Assembly (NCBI GenBank): GCA_003555285.1
Contig: PWGH01000198.1
Span: forward strand, 1-20,164
Source of the DNA: Thioalkalivibrio sp.
GTDB lineage: Bacteria > Pseudomonadota > Gammaproteobacteria > Ectothiorhodospirales > Ectothiorhodospiraceae
Direction: 5' to 3'
Length of the DNA: 20,164 nucleotides
The stretch's first letter is position 1. Every line of letters starts with the position of its first letter. Of the stretch, positions 13,801 through 20,164 are shown in pieces. Both the position numbers and the translations under genes were made by a program. The notes below the pieces were generated by a model. That model had not been told where the DNA came from. It made no database searches and worked only from the letters and a program-made list of their open reading frames with translations.

Positions 13801-15008
13801 GACTCGTCGTTCCTCTGCTGCGGGTGAATATGGGGCCCATGCTGCCCGGGTTCCCGGTGGGTGTTGCCGGCCGCGGGCGCAGGATCGGGTTTACCGAACG
13901 TTCCCTCGGAAACGCCATTGCAAGCGCTGGAAGCCCAGGCCCCGCTGTCCAGGTCCAGCGCCAGACGGTCCACATCGAGTATGGCACACATGTGATCGAT
14001 TACCGTTCCGGCCAGCCACGGCCGCCGGCCGAGTCGGCTACGCCAGCGCACGTGTTCCGGGTCTAGGGTCAGCATTCCCGTGATCCCCTCGCAAGCGATG
14101 CCCCAGCGGTACCCATCCAGCAGCACGATGTATCGCGGTGGCCCCGGGTGGTAGCTCCGGTTTCGGGGCACCACGATCAGGCCGATGTCCACCACCTTCA
14201 CCTGCCGACCCAGATGCTGAATCAGGCCGAGAAACCAGGGTTGATGGCCCGGCATCGGGGTAATGGGATCGGACGCCTCGATGATGCCGTTCAACCGGGT
14301 CAGCGGCACCGCCAGCGTTAACCCCGCCACCTGAAAGCTCAGGCATTGAAAGCGGTGCTGCGCCCACACCGGCAGGGTTAACGCGGCTTGAGGCGCCGGT
14401 TCCAGTCGCGATTCCGGTTCGGATTCCGGTTCCGGGGCCAATTCCGGGGCCAATTCCGGGGCCAATCCCGGGGCCTGCTCCGGTGCTGGCCCCGATTCGG
14501 ACGGTGGCTCCCGTTCGGCAGCAGGCCGGGCGTTCGCAGCCGGCGTGGGTTTCACCACCGGCGCGGGGGCGGGGTCGGGCGCGGCACCGGGCAGCACCGG
14601 CGATTCGAACACCGGCCCGGGCAGCACCGGCGCCTGCACCACCGGCACGCGCAACACCCGCCCGGTCAGCACCGGCACCGGGCGCATCCAGCCCGGTTCG
14701 CTCGCTGCCGGTGGGATCACGGCCGGGAGATCCGCCAGCCCGGCGACCGCGTTAAAACCTGGGATGTCGGGGGATTCAGGCCGATCCTTGAAGCCAGGCC
14801 GAACCTCCAAAAGGGGCTTCTCCTGCAGCACCGGACCTTCCTGAGCATCAGAAAGACCCTCAAACCCCGCACAAACGTCCTCGGAACCGGGAATCGCCTC
14901 GAATCGAGGTGCCGCGTCCACCCCGGAGAGTTCCTGTAGCAGGCTGTCCAGGTACTGGCTCAGGGCCAGGTCCGCATCCAGCAACTTTGGGGGATTGCCG
15001 TTCATCAT
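13797..15008 (-). CDS. parP: ParP-like protein: proline-rich N-terminus with C-terminal CheW-like domain
   Basis: Protein of 403 residues. A short conserved N-terminus (PKLLDADLALSQYLDSLLQEL, about 7-27) is followed by about 220 residues rich in Pro, Ala and Glu, then a CheW-like domain from about 255 to 380 (HRFQCLSFQVAGLTLAVPLTRLNGII, MPGHQPWFLGLIQHLGRQVKVVDIGLIV, RYIVLLDGYRWGIACEGITGML). In Vibrio and relatives the gene between the ParA-like parC and cheW encodes ParP, which captures CheA and ties chemosensory arrays to the pole. Gene order, Pro-rich linker and CheW-like C-terminus all fit. The N-terminal helix would be the array/ParC contact (inference). Overlaps of ATGA at both ends couple it to parC and cheW. 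The linker contains in-frame 12-nt repeats. Confidence 0.85.
   Translation of the reverse strand: MMNGNPPKLLDADLALSQYLDSLLQELSGVDAAPRFEAIPGSEDVCAGFEGLSDAQEGPVLQEKPLLEVRPGFKDRPESPDIPGFNAVAGLADLPAVIPPAASEPGWMRPVPVLTGRVLRVPVVQAPVLPGPVFESPVLPGAAPDPAPAPVVKPTPAANARPAAEREPPSESGPAPEQAPGLAPELAPELAPEPESEPESRLEPAPQAALTLPVWAQHRFQCLSFQVAGLTLAVPLTRLNGIIEASDPITPMPGHQPWFLGLIQHLGRQVKVVDIGLIVVPRNRSYHPGPPRYIVLLDGYRWGIACEGITGMLTLDPEHVRWRSRLGRRPWLAGTVIDHMCAILDVDRLALDLDSGAWASSACNGVSEGTFGKPDPAPAAGNTHREPGQHGPHIHPQQRNDES
14431..14478 (-). repeat. Tandem 12-nt repeats in the parP-like linker
   Basis: Three identical 12-nt units reading TCCGGGGCCAAT on the plus strand (14431-14442, 14443-14454, 14455-14466), plus a degenerate fourth (14467-14478). 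On the coding strand they give LAPE repeated, within APGLAPELAPELAPEPESEPES. They lie in the disordered linker, in frame, so copy-number changes would only change linker length. Confidence 0.85.
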
Positions 15009-15793
15009 CCGGCCCTTGCCTGCGCTTCGTCCTGTTCCAGACGCTCGAGCAGACGGGCATAGGCCAGCACCCCATGGCTGGATGGGCGCATCAGGGGCAG
15101 CGGAATCCCGCTGCGGCTGGCATCCCGAAACTGGGTATCCACCGGAATCACATCATCCCAGGTCACCGCCGCGCGCTCGTCTCGAAGCTGGCGCAGGCTC
15201 TGGATGGAGGCCCGGGTGCGCCGGTCGAAGAGGGTGGGCACCACCAGACAGTCGATGGGGATGCGGCGTGAGCGCTGGATCATCTCCAGCGTATGCAGCA
15301 TGCGCTCGAGACCCTTCAGGGCCAGAAACTCCGTTTGCACCGGAATCAGCAGGCGGTGGCAGGCGGCCAGGGCATTGACCATCAACACCCCGAGCATCGG
15401 CGGACAATCCATCACTACGGTGTCGAAGCGCGTGGAGAGGTGCTGCATCGCCCGTTTCAGCACCAGCCCCATGCCTTCACGGGTACCGAGCTGACGGTCC
15501 AGGGTGATCATCGCCGACGACGCCGGCATCACATGCAGATGCTCGAACGCGGTCGGATGCACCCCGGACTCGAACGCGGGCACGGTTCCGTCGGCGGTCT
15601 GCCGAAACAGGTCATACACCCCGGGCAGGGGCGTTTCCGGGTCCATTCCGAAATAGGTCGTCAGCGAACCGTGGGGGTCCAGATCGACCAGTAGGGTGTT
15701 GGAACCGCGTCCGGCCAGCAACCCACCCAGACTCACCGCAGTCGTGGTCTTGCCCACACCCCCCTTTTGATTGGCCACCACCCAGACCCGCAT
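15005..15793 (-). CDS. parC: ParA/Soj-family ATPase, ParC-type (polar positioning of chemosensory array)
   Basis: Deviant Walker-A ATPase of 262 residues. It begins MRVWVVANQKGGVGKTTTAV, with the signature KGGVGKTT, then LLVDLDPHGSLTTYFGM (Walker A', about 38-53) and DTVVMDCPPMLGVLMVNAL (Walker B region, about 120-138). The remainder (LIPVQTEFLALKGLERMLHTLE, DCLVVPTLFDRRTRAS, PVDTQFRDASRSGIPLPL) is typical of the family. In this gene context (between motD and a ParP-like gene) ParA-like proteins are ParC, which places chemotaxis arrays and partners at the flagellated pole rather than segregating chromosomes. No parB is adjacent, which supports that. The ATG at 15793 shares a TGATG with motD's stop; a TTG one codon earlier is possible. 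Confidence 0.92.
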   Translation of the reverse strand: MRVWVVANQKGGVGKTTTAVSLGGLLAGRGSNTLLVDLDPHGSLTTYFGMDPETPLPGVYDLFRQTADGTVPAFESGVHPTAFEHLHVMPASSAMITLDRQLGTREGMGLVLKRAMQHLSTRFDTVVMDCPPMLGVLMVNALAACHRLLIPVQTEFLALKGLERMLHTLEMIQRSRRIPIDCLVVPTLFDRRTRASIQSLRQLRDERAAVTWDDVIPVDTQFRDASRSGIPLPLMRPSSHGVLAYARLLERLEQDEAQARAG

Positions 15794-16956
15794 CAATCGG
15801 ATTCCTCGGTGGGCGGCCCAACCCGGTCCGCGTCCACCCCCGGTTCGTTCGCAACCCGGCCCTCCGCGCCCGTGTCCTGCGCACGCGCTCCGGGCTCGAG
15901 CGCCGCCGAATCCCGCAGGGGCAAATCCAGAGTGGGTGAATCGAAAACGGGCGAATCCAGAAGAGGTGGATCCAGAACGGGGCCCGTGTTCCCGGATCCG
16001 AGCCCCTCGGACTCGGCATTTTCCAAGTCCAGCGGCAGTTCCACGGCGTCCTCCGGTTCCAGCCGGGCCCCGGGGCTGAACCGATCGAGATCCTCGTGCA
16101 GCCCCATGGGACTCAACGGCGTTCCATTACGGTGGCCACGAGGGGACAGGATCACCAGTGTCACCCGACGATTCTTGCGTCGTCCCTCCGCCGTCTGGTT
16201 GTCGGCCACCGGCCGGTATTCGCCAAAACCCACCGCCGCCATGTCGGTGGGGTCTAGCCCGTTCTCGATCAGCAGACGCAGCACACTGGCCGCCCGTCCG
16301 CCCGAGAGCTCCCAGTTCGACGGAAACACCACCGTGTTGATCGGCACATCGTCAGTGAAGCCCTCCGCGTGGACCCGCACCGGAAATTCGCGCAGGATTG
16401 CGGCCAACTGCTCCAACACCGGGCGAGCCTGCGGAAACAGCTGCGCACTGCCGCTGGCGAACAGCAAGCTGGTGTTGATCTCCACCTCGAGCCAGAAGCG
16501 GTCCCGGTGGAGACGGATCAGTTCATCGGCAATCAGCGGCGCCATCGCCAGTTCGATCGCATCACCGATGCGCAGCATGCGCTCGGCGGCCTGCTGCAGG
16601 CCCTCCGGCTCGGTTGCGCCGCCGCGCAGCACCTCGTAGACCTCGTGGTCCGAAAGCCCTTCCATCGGGATCTGCGACCGAAAGGTCTCCTGCGGCACCA
16701 TGGTGGTGGGCATGCTCTCCGGCCAGTTGTGCAGCGCCCGGGTGGGTTCGCCGATCTGAATCGGCGTCGGCGCCATAGGTTTGCCCTGGAAGGCGGAAAC
16801 CATCGAGTCCGACAGCACCCGGAACTTGCCCTCGTTGACCGATGAGATCGCGTACATCACCACGAAGAAGGCGAGCAGCAGGGTGATCAGGTCGCCATAC
16901 GGGATCGCCCAGCCTTCGTGGTTAACGTGATCTTCGTGTCTTTTCTTGCGTGCCAT
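15793..16956 (-). CDS. motD: Flagellar motor protein MotD (MotB family) with long acidic C-terminal extension
   Basis: Stator subunit anchored to peptidoglycan; 387 residues. The N-terminus is MARKKRHEDHVNHEGWAIPY, then GDLITLLLAFFVVMYAISSV. The ion-binding Asp is D22 at the start of the single membrane helix, preceded by Gly where MotB proteins usually have Ala (YAD). A plug/linker and an OmpA-like domain follow (about 168-275: LFASGSAQLFPQARPVLEQLA, VHAEGFTDDVPI, SNWELSGGRAASVLRLL, VGFGEYRPVADNQTAEGRRKNRRV). After the OmpA domain come about 110 residues not needed by MotB proteins: acidic, with a five-residue rhythm. The start at 16956 is chosen because MotB proteins begin with a short charged tail here; the longer frame to 17088 is antisense-like. 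It pairs with motC immediately upstream (55-nt gap). Confidence 0.93.
   Translation of the reverse strand: MARKKRHEDHVNHEGWAIPYGDLITLLLAFFVVMYAISSVNEGKFRVLSDSMVSAFQGKPMAPTPIQIGEPTRALHNWPESMPTTMVPQETFRSQIPMEGLSDHEVYEVLRGGATEPEGLQQAAERMLRIGDAIELAMAPLIADELIRLHRDRFWLEVEINTSLLFASGSAQLFPQARPVLEQLAAILREFPVRVHAEGFTDDVPINTVVFPSNWELSGGRAASVLRLLIENGLDPTDMAAVGFGEYRPVADNQTAEGRRKNRRVTLVILSPRGHRNGTPLSPMGLHEDLDRFSPGARLEPEDAVELPLDLENAESEGLGSGNTGPVLDPPLLDSPVFDSPTLDLPLRDSAALEPGARAQDTGAEGRVANEPGVDADRVGPPTEESD
15900..15985 (-). repeat. Degenerate 15-nt repeats in the motD tail
   Basis: About five imperfect 15-nt units (plus-strand forms such as AATCCAGAGTGGGTG, AATCGAAAACGGGCG, AATCCAGAAGAGGTG) encode a pentapeptide rhythm, read on the minus strand as LDPPL-LDSPV-FDSPT-LDLPL-RDSAA. 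The pattern resembles, but is too short for, a pentapeptide-repeat helix. It lies beyond the OmpA-like domain. Confidence 0.65.
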
Positions 16957-17011
16957 GTCGTTGCAGGTTATCGGCCGATGCCGCGCGCGCTGAAGCGCGA
17001 ACGACGGCGGA

Positions 17012-17752
17012 TCAGAGGATGTACCCGCGCAGCTTGGATTCGATGTTGCGTGGATTCTCCCCCTCGGCGATCGCGGTGATCCCGTCAATGATCATCTCGC
17101 GATAGGCGGTCTGGCCATGAACGGCGGTCTTCAGCTTGTTGCTCACCGGCAGGAAGAACAGATTCGCCGCTCCGATGCCATAGATCGTGGCCACGAAGGC
17201 CGCTGCGATCCCCGGCCCCAGCTTTTCCGGATCGTTGAGATTCTGCATCACCGCCATCAGGCCCATCACTGCACCGATGATGCCGAGCGTGGGCGCATAG
17301 ATGCCCATGCTCTCGAAGATCTTTGCACCCGCCAGATCGAATTGTTCCTTCACTCCGAGATCCACCTCCAGGATATTTCGGATGGCCTCGGCCTCCGTAC
17401 CGTCCACCAGCAGTTGCAGGCCCTTGCTCGAAAAGGGGTCGGTTTCCTGTTCCGCCAGGGTCTCCAGACCCAGCAACCCCTCCTTGCGGGCGATTTGGCT
17501 CAGATTCACCAGCTTCTCGATCGCCGCTTCGGTATCGATGCCAGGCGCCTTGAACAGCCAGGGCAGCATCTGCATGCCGTGTATGAAGACCTTGATCTGG
17601 GCTTGCAACAGGGCCGCCGCGACCGTCCCCACCACCACGATCAGGAAGGCCGCCGGGTTCCACAGGGCCCCCACGCCGCTGCCCTTGGCGATCGAACCGC
17701 CCAGAATGGCCACCAACGCCAGGGTCAACCCGGCGATGCTCAGGAAATCCAT
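17012..17752 (-). CDS. motC: Flagellar motor stator protein MotC (MotA family)
   Basis: Ion-channel subunit of the flagellar stator; 246 residues, the usual MotC/PomA length. Four membrane segments are visible: LSIAGLTLALVAILGGSIA (about 3-21), ALWNPAAFLIVVVGTVAAALL (about 28-48), MGIYAPTLGIIGAVMGLMAVM (about 150-170) and IAAAFVATIYGIGAANLFFLPV (about 182-203). Between the second and third lies the large cytoplasmic region (EKLVNLSQIARKEGLLGLETLAEQETDPF) whose charges contact FliG. The ATG at 17752 has GGAG 8 nt upstream and starts the first membrane helix directly; an in-frame extension to 17854 is not expected in the family. It forms a stator with motD. Proton versus sodium use cannot be decided by eye. 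Confidence 0.94.
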   Translation of the reverse strand: MDFLSIAGLTLALVAILGGSIAKGSGVGALWNPAAFLIVVVGTVAAALLQAQIKVFIHGMQMLPWLFKAPGIDTEAAIEKLVNLSQIARKEGLLGLETLAEQETDPFSSKGLQLLVDGTEAEAIRNILEVDLGVKEQFDLAGAKIFESMGIYAPTLGIIGAVMGLMAVMQNLNDPEKLGPGIAAAFVATIYGIGAANLFFLPVSNKLKTAVHGQTAYREMIIDGITAIAEGENPRNIESKLRGYIL

Positions 17753-17869
17753 GATCGTGCTCCATCGTTCCAATAATCCCTGGGACCCGAGCCGCAGCGA
17801 CGCGCCTCGTCCAAACGCGCCGATGGGCGTGGGGTCATTCGCTCCCGTATCCACGGCATCGCCATCGCC
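17753..17869. other. 117-nt gap between cheB and motC
   Basis: The longest spacer inside the chemotaxis/motor operon. It carries motC's ribosome binding site (GGAG) near its left end. I see no hairpin with a T-run and no convincing promoter, so read-through from cheB to motC is the simplest view. Confidence 0.4.
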
Positions 17870-19057
17870 TCAGGCCTCCCGCGCCAGCAGGGGGCCGATT
17901 TGATCCAGCGCCAGTACGCGATCCGAAAGCTGGGCCTCGACCACCGCGGCTGGCATGCCATAAATCACGCAGCTGGCCTCGTCCTGGGTCCAGATCGTGG
18001 CCCCCTGCCGTTTCAGCAGCCGCACGCCTTCGCGTCCGTCCGCACCCATGCCGGTCATGATGATTGCCAGCGCCTTCTTGCCGAAAATCGGCGACGCGGC
18101 GGTAAAGGTGACGTCCACCGACGGCCGGTAATGCTGCTCCGGTTCGCTGTCCATCATCCGCACCCGAACGGCCCCGGCGCGGGTGGATTCCAGCACCATC
18201 TGCCGGCCGCCGGGCGCCAGCAGCGCGAGGCCGGGTTCCAGCGCATCGCCATCGGCCGCCTCCTTCACCCGCAGCGCACAGAGGGCATTCAGGCGCTGGG
18301 CAAAGGCCCCGGTAAAACTGGCCGGCATGTGCTGCACCAACAACAGGGGCAGCGGAAAATGCGCCGGCAGGGCGGTCAGCACCTTCTGCAGCGCAACCGG
18401 CCCGCCGGTGGAGGTGCCGATCAGTACCACCCGAAAATCGCGCAAGCCCACCGGATGGCGATCCGGCCGTACCGGCGGTTCGGCGGGAACCGCCGGCACC
18501 GCGACGGCCGGTTGGGCCGGAATTCCGCTCAGGGCCGGGGACCCGGTCCCGGTCCCGGTCGCCGTGCGTGCGCCGCCAAGCGCCGGTGCCCCACCGATGG
18601 CCGGCGCCCGGGTCGCGGCGCTGCTGCGCGCCGCCGGCACCGCAAGGCCGCGGGGCGATCCGCGCAGGCCCAGGGTTCGCACCCGGCGGCATAGCACTCG
18701 GCGTGCCTCTTCATGATCCCGCGCGATTTCCTCGAAACGCTTGGGCAGAAAATCCGCCGCCCCGGCCTCCAAAGCGTCCAAGGTCGCCTGGGCGCCCTCG
18801 TAGCTGAGCGAGGAGAACATCAGAATCGGCACCGGCTGGCGCGCCATGATGTGGCGCACCGCCGTGATGCCGTCCATCACCGGCATTTCGATATCCATGG
18901 TGATGACATCGGGCTTGAGCTTCAGGGCCTGGATCACCGCCTCTTGACCGTTGTTCGCGGTGCCGACGACCTCGAGGCCCCGGTCCGCCGTCAGGATCTC
19001 GACGATGCGGCGCCGAAAGAACCCCGAATCGTCCACGACCAGCACGCGCACGCTCAT
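17870..19057 (-). CDS. cheB: Chemotaxis response regulator / protein-glutamate methylesterase CheB
   Basis: Adaptation enzyme that removes methyl groups from (and deamidates) chemoreceptors when phosphorylated by CheA; 395 residues. The receiver domain (about 1-120) has the acidic pair D9-D10, phosphorylation site D55 (VITMDIEMPVMDG) and K106 in FLPK. A linker of about 80 residues, rich in Ala, Pro and Gly (GGARTATGTGTGSPALSG), is longer than usual. The methylesterase domain (about 205-393) has the catalytic triad S216 (LIGTSTGGP), H243 (VQHMP) and D340 (MTGMGADG), and ends EASCVIYGMPAAVVEAQLSDRVLAL. The ATG at 19057 is at the normal family start. It is followed by motC and preceded, 33 nt away, by cheA. 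Confidence 0.96.
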   Translation of the reverse strand: MSVRVLVVDDSGFFRRRIVEILTADRGLEVVGTANNGQEAVIQALKLKPDVITMDIEMPVMDGITAVRHIMARQPVPILMFSSLSYEGAQATLDALEAGAADFLPKRFEEIARDHEEARRVLCRRVRTLGLRGSPRGLAVPAARSSAATRAPAIGGAPALGGARTATGTGTGSPALSGIPAQPAVAVPAVPAEPPVRPDRHPVGLRDFRVVLIGTSTGGPVALQKVLTALPAHFPLPLLLVQHMPASFTGAFAQRLNALCALRVKEAADGDALEPGLALLAPGGRQMVLESTRAGAVRVRMMDSEPEQHYRPSVDVTFTAASPIFGKKALAIIMTGMGADGREGVRLLKRQGATIWTQDEASCVIYGMPAAVVEAQLSDRVLALDQIGPLLAREA

Positions 19058-19090
19058 TGCGCCGTCCCATTCCGATCCTGGCCGTGTACA

Positions 19091-20164
19091 TCAGACATGT
19101 TCGGCCTGCGCGCGCGATCCCTGGGCGGCGCGTTTCTGCTGCCCCCGCTCCTGCAGCCGGGAGCGACGGGCGAAGGTACGCAACAGGCTCGATACATCGA
19201 GGATCAGCGCGATGCCGCCGTCACCGGTGATGGTCGCGCCGGCAAAGCCCGGCAGCCCGCGCAGGTAAGAACCCAAGGGCTTGATCACCACCTCCTCCTG
19301 CCCGATCAGCCGATCCACCACAAAGCCCACGCGGCGGTTGCCGGCAAAGACCACGACCACATGCTGGGTCTCGCCCGGTTCCGGTGCCGCCGCACCCTGC
19401 CCCAGCCACGCCCGCAGGTAATACAACGGGAGCGCGTGGTTGCGCACCATGATGACCTCCTGGTCATCGACCACGTGGCTTTGCGACAGATCCAGGTCGA
19501 AGATCTCGCTCACGTTCGCCAGCGGCAACGCGAAGCGATGGTCCCCCAGCACCACCATCAGCGTGGGCAGAATCGCGAGGGTCAGCGGCACCGTGATGCG
19601 CAGGGTGCTGCCCCGCCCGAGTTCCGAATCGATCTCGACCCGCCCATTGAGCTGCGCGATCTTGGTCTTCACCACGTCCATGCCGACGCCGCGGCCGGAG
19701 ACGTCGGAGACCTCGGTCTTGGTGGAGAAACCGGCCATGAAGATCAGCGCGTAGGCGTCCTGATCGCTCAGACGCGCGGCGGCATCGGGATCCATCAACC
19801 CCTTTTCCACCACCTTGCGCCGCAACAACTCAGGATCCATTCCGGCGCCGTCGTCGGCGATGGTCAGCAGGATGTGATCGCCCTCCTGTTCAGCGGCGAG
19901 CACCACCTGTCCGGCCCGCGGCTTGCCCTGACGCTCCCGCACCTCGGGCATTTCGATCCCGTGGTCGACCGCGTTGCGCACCAGATGGACCAGCGGATCG
20001 GCCAGGGCCTCGACCAGGTTCTTGTCCAGGTCGGTCTCCTCGCCGCGCAGCTCCAGGTTGATCTCCTTGTTCATGCTGCGCGCCATATCCCGCACCACCC
20101 GGGGAAAGCGGCCGAAGACCTTCTTGATCGGCTGCATGCGCGTCTTCATCACCGCGGCCTGCAG
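19091..20164 (-). CDS. cheA: Chemotaxis histidine kinase CheA, C-terminal part (5' end outside window)
   Basis: C-terminal 357 residues or so of CheA; the frame is open to the right edge (LQAAVMKTRMQPIKKVFGRFPRVVRDMA), so the Hpt and CheY/CheB-binding regions lie outside. Visible parts are the end of the dimerisation domain, and the ATP-binding domain with N box LVHLVRNAVDHGIE, G1 box IADDGAGMD, and G2 box SGRGVGMDVVKTKI. The P5 CheW-like regulatory domain follows (LAILPTLMVVLGDHRFALPLANVSEIFDLD through GATITGDGGIALILDVSSLLRTFARR). A basic/glutamine-rich tail (RSRLQERGQQKRAAQGSRAQAEHV) follows P5. All catalytic boxes seen are intact. It is the first visible gene of the leftward chemotaxis/motor operon. 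Confidence 0.96.
   Translation of the reverse strand: MQAAVMKTRMQPIKKVFGRFPRVVRDMARSMNKEINLELRGEETDLDKNLVEALADPLVHLVRNAVDHGIEMPEVRERQGKPRAGQVVLAAEQEGDHILLTIADDGAGMDPELLRRKVVEKGLMDPDAAARLSDQDAYALIFMAGFSTKTEVSDVSGRGVGMDVVKTKIAQLNGRVEIDSELGRGSTLRITVPLTLAILPTLMVVLGDHRFALPLANVSEIFDLDLSQSHVVDDQEVIMVRNHALPLYYLRAWLGQGAAAPEPGETQHVVVVFAGNRRVGFVVDRLIGQEEVVIKPLGSYLRGLPGFAGATITGDGGIALILDVSSLLRTFARRSRLQERGQQKRAAQGSRAQAEHV

Noticed and set aside
14431..14670. CRISPR-like or intergenic repeat array suggested by repeated CCGGGGCCAAT and GGGCAGCACCGGC strings
   Set aside because: Units are 12 nt or degenerate, in frame, and encode a Pro/Ala/Glu linker; there are no spacers and no cas genes.
15005..15793. Chromosome-partitioning ParA
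   Set aside because: No parB or parS-like repeat is adjacent. The position between motD and a ParP/CheW gene fits the ParC array-positioning ATPase better.

Overview
This is a GC-rich window from what looks like a flagellated gammaproteobacterium, probably in or near the Ectothiorhodospiraceae (Thioalkalivibrio-like). The placement is inferred from three things: the chemotaxis/motor gene order cheA-cheB-motCD-parC-parP-cheW-DUF2802, which is typical of polar-flagellated gammaproteobacteria; two exported DsrE-like proteins; and the acidic, proline-rich linkers. No rRNA or tRNA is present to confirm it. I see no CRISPR array, transposase or phage gene.

Left third (1-5800), housekeeping and envelope genes. 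A partial DUF421/YetF membrane protein runs off the left edge on the minus strand. A tight plus-strand operon follows: a SAM methyltransferase, a sterol-desaturase-type di-iron hydroxylase, and a TVP38/DedA-rhodanese fusion, with a 10-nt gap and then an ATGA overlap. Next come hspQ (minus), an exported histidine phosphatase (plus) and an exported lipase-like alpha/beta hydrolase (minus). Gaps at 395-806 and 3694-4124 hold no gene I can support.

Middle (5800-10800), secreted sulfur-type proteins and an envelope cluster. Two signal-peptide-bearing DsrE-like proteins flank an AT-rich stretch that encodes a 44-residue hemerythrin N-terminal fragment. The fragment overlaps the second dsrE-like start by 8 nt. 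A DamX-like protein follows directly (AAA ATPase, one membrane segment, SPOR domain). Convergent to it are two ATGA-coupled minus-strand genes: a miniature secretin-like protein and a retropepsin-type aspartic protease homologue whose DTGA motif reads DRSA.

Right half (10800-20164), motility. On the plus strand, fliK overlaps a stand-alone FlhB C-terminal-domain gene. Converging on them is a long minus-strand operon entering from the right edge: cheA (3' part), cheB, motC, motD, a ParC-type ParA ATPase, a ParP-type CheW-domain protein, cheW, an 82-residue unknown protein and a DUF2802 protein. Many junctions are ATGA or TGATG overlaps, so translation is probably coupled. Together the genes encode the kinase and methylesterase of a chemosensory array, its coupling protein, the polar positioning pair for the array, one stator, and the hook-length/export-switch pair.

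I did not find a clearly new system. The best candidates for follow-up are the hemerythrin fragment between two exported DsrE proteins, and the mini-secretin/degenerate protease/DamX neighbourhood.
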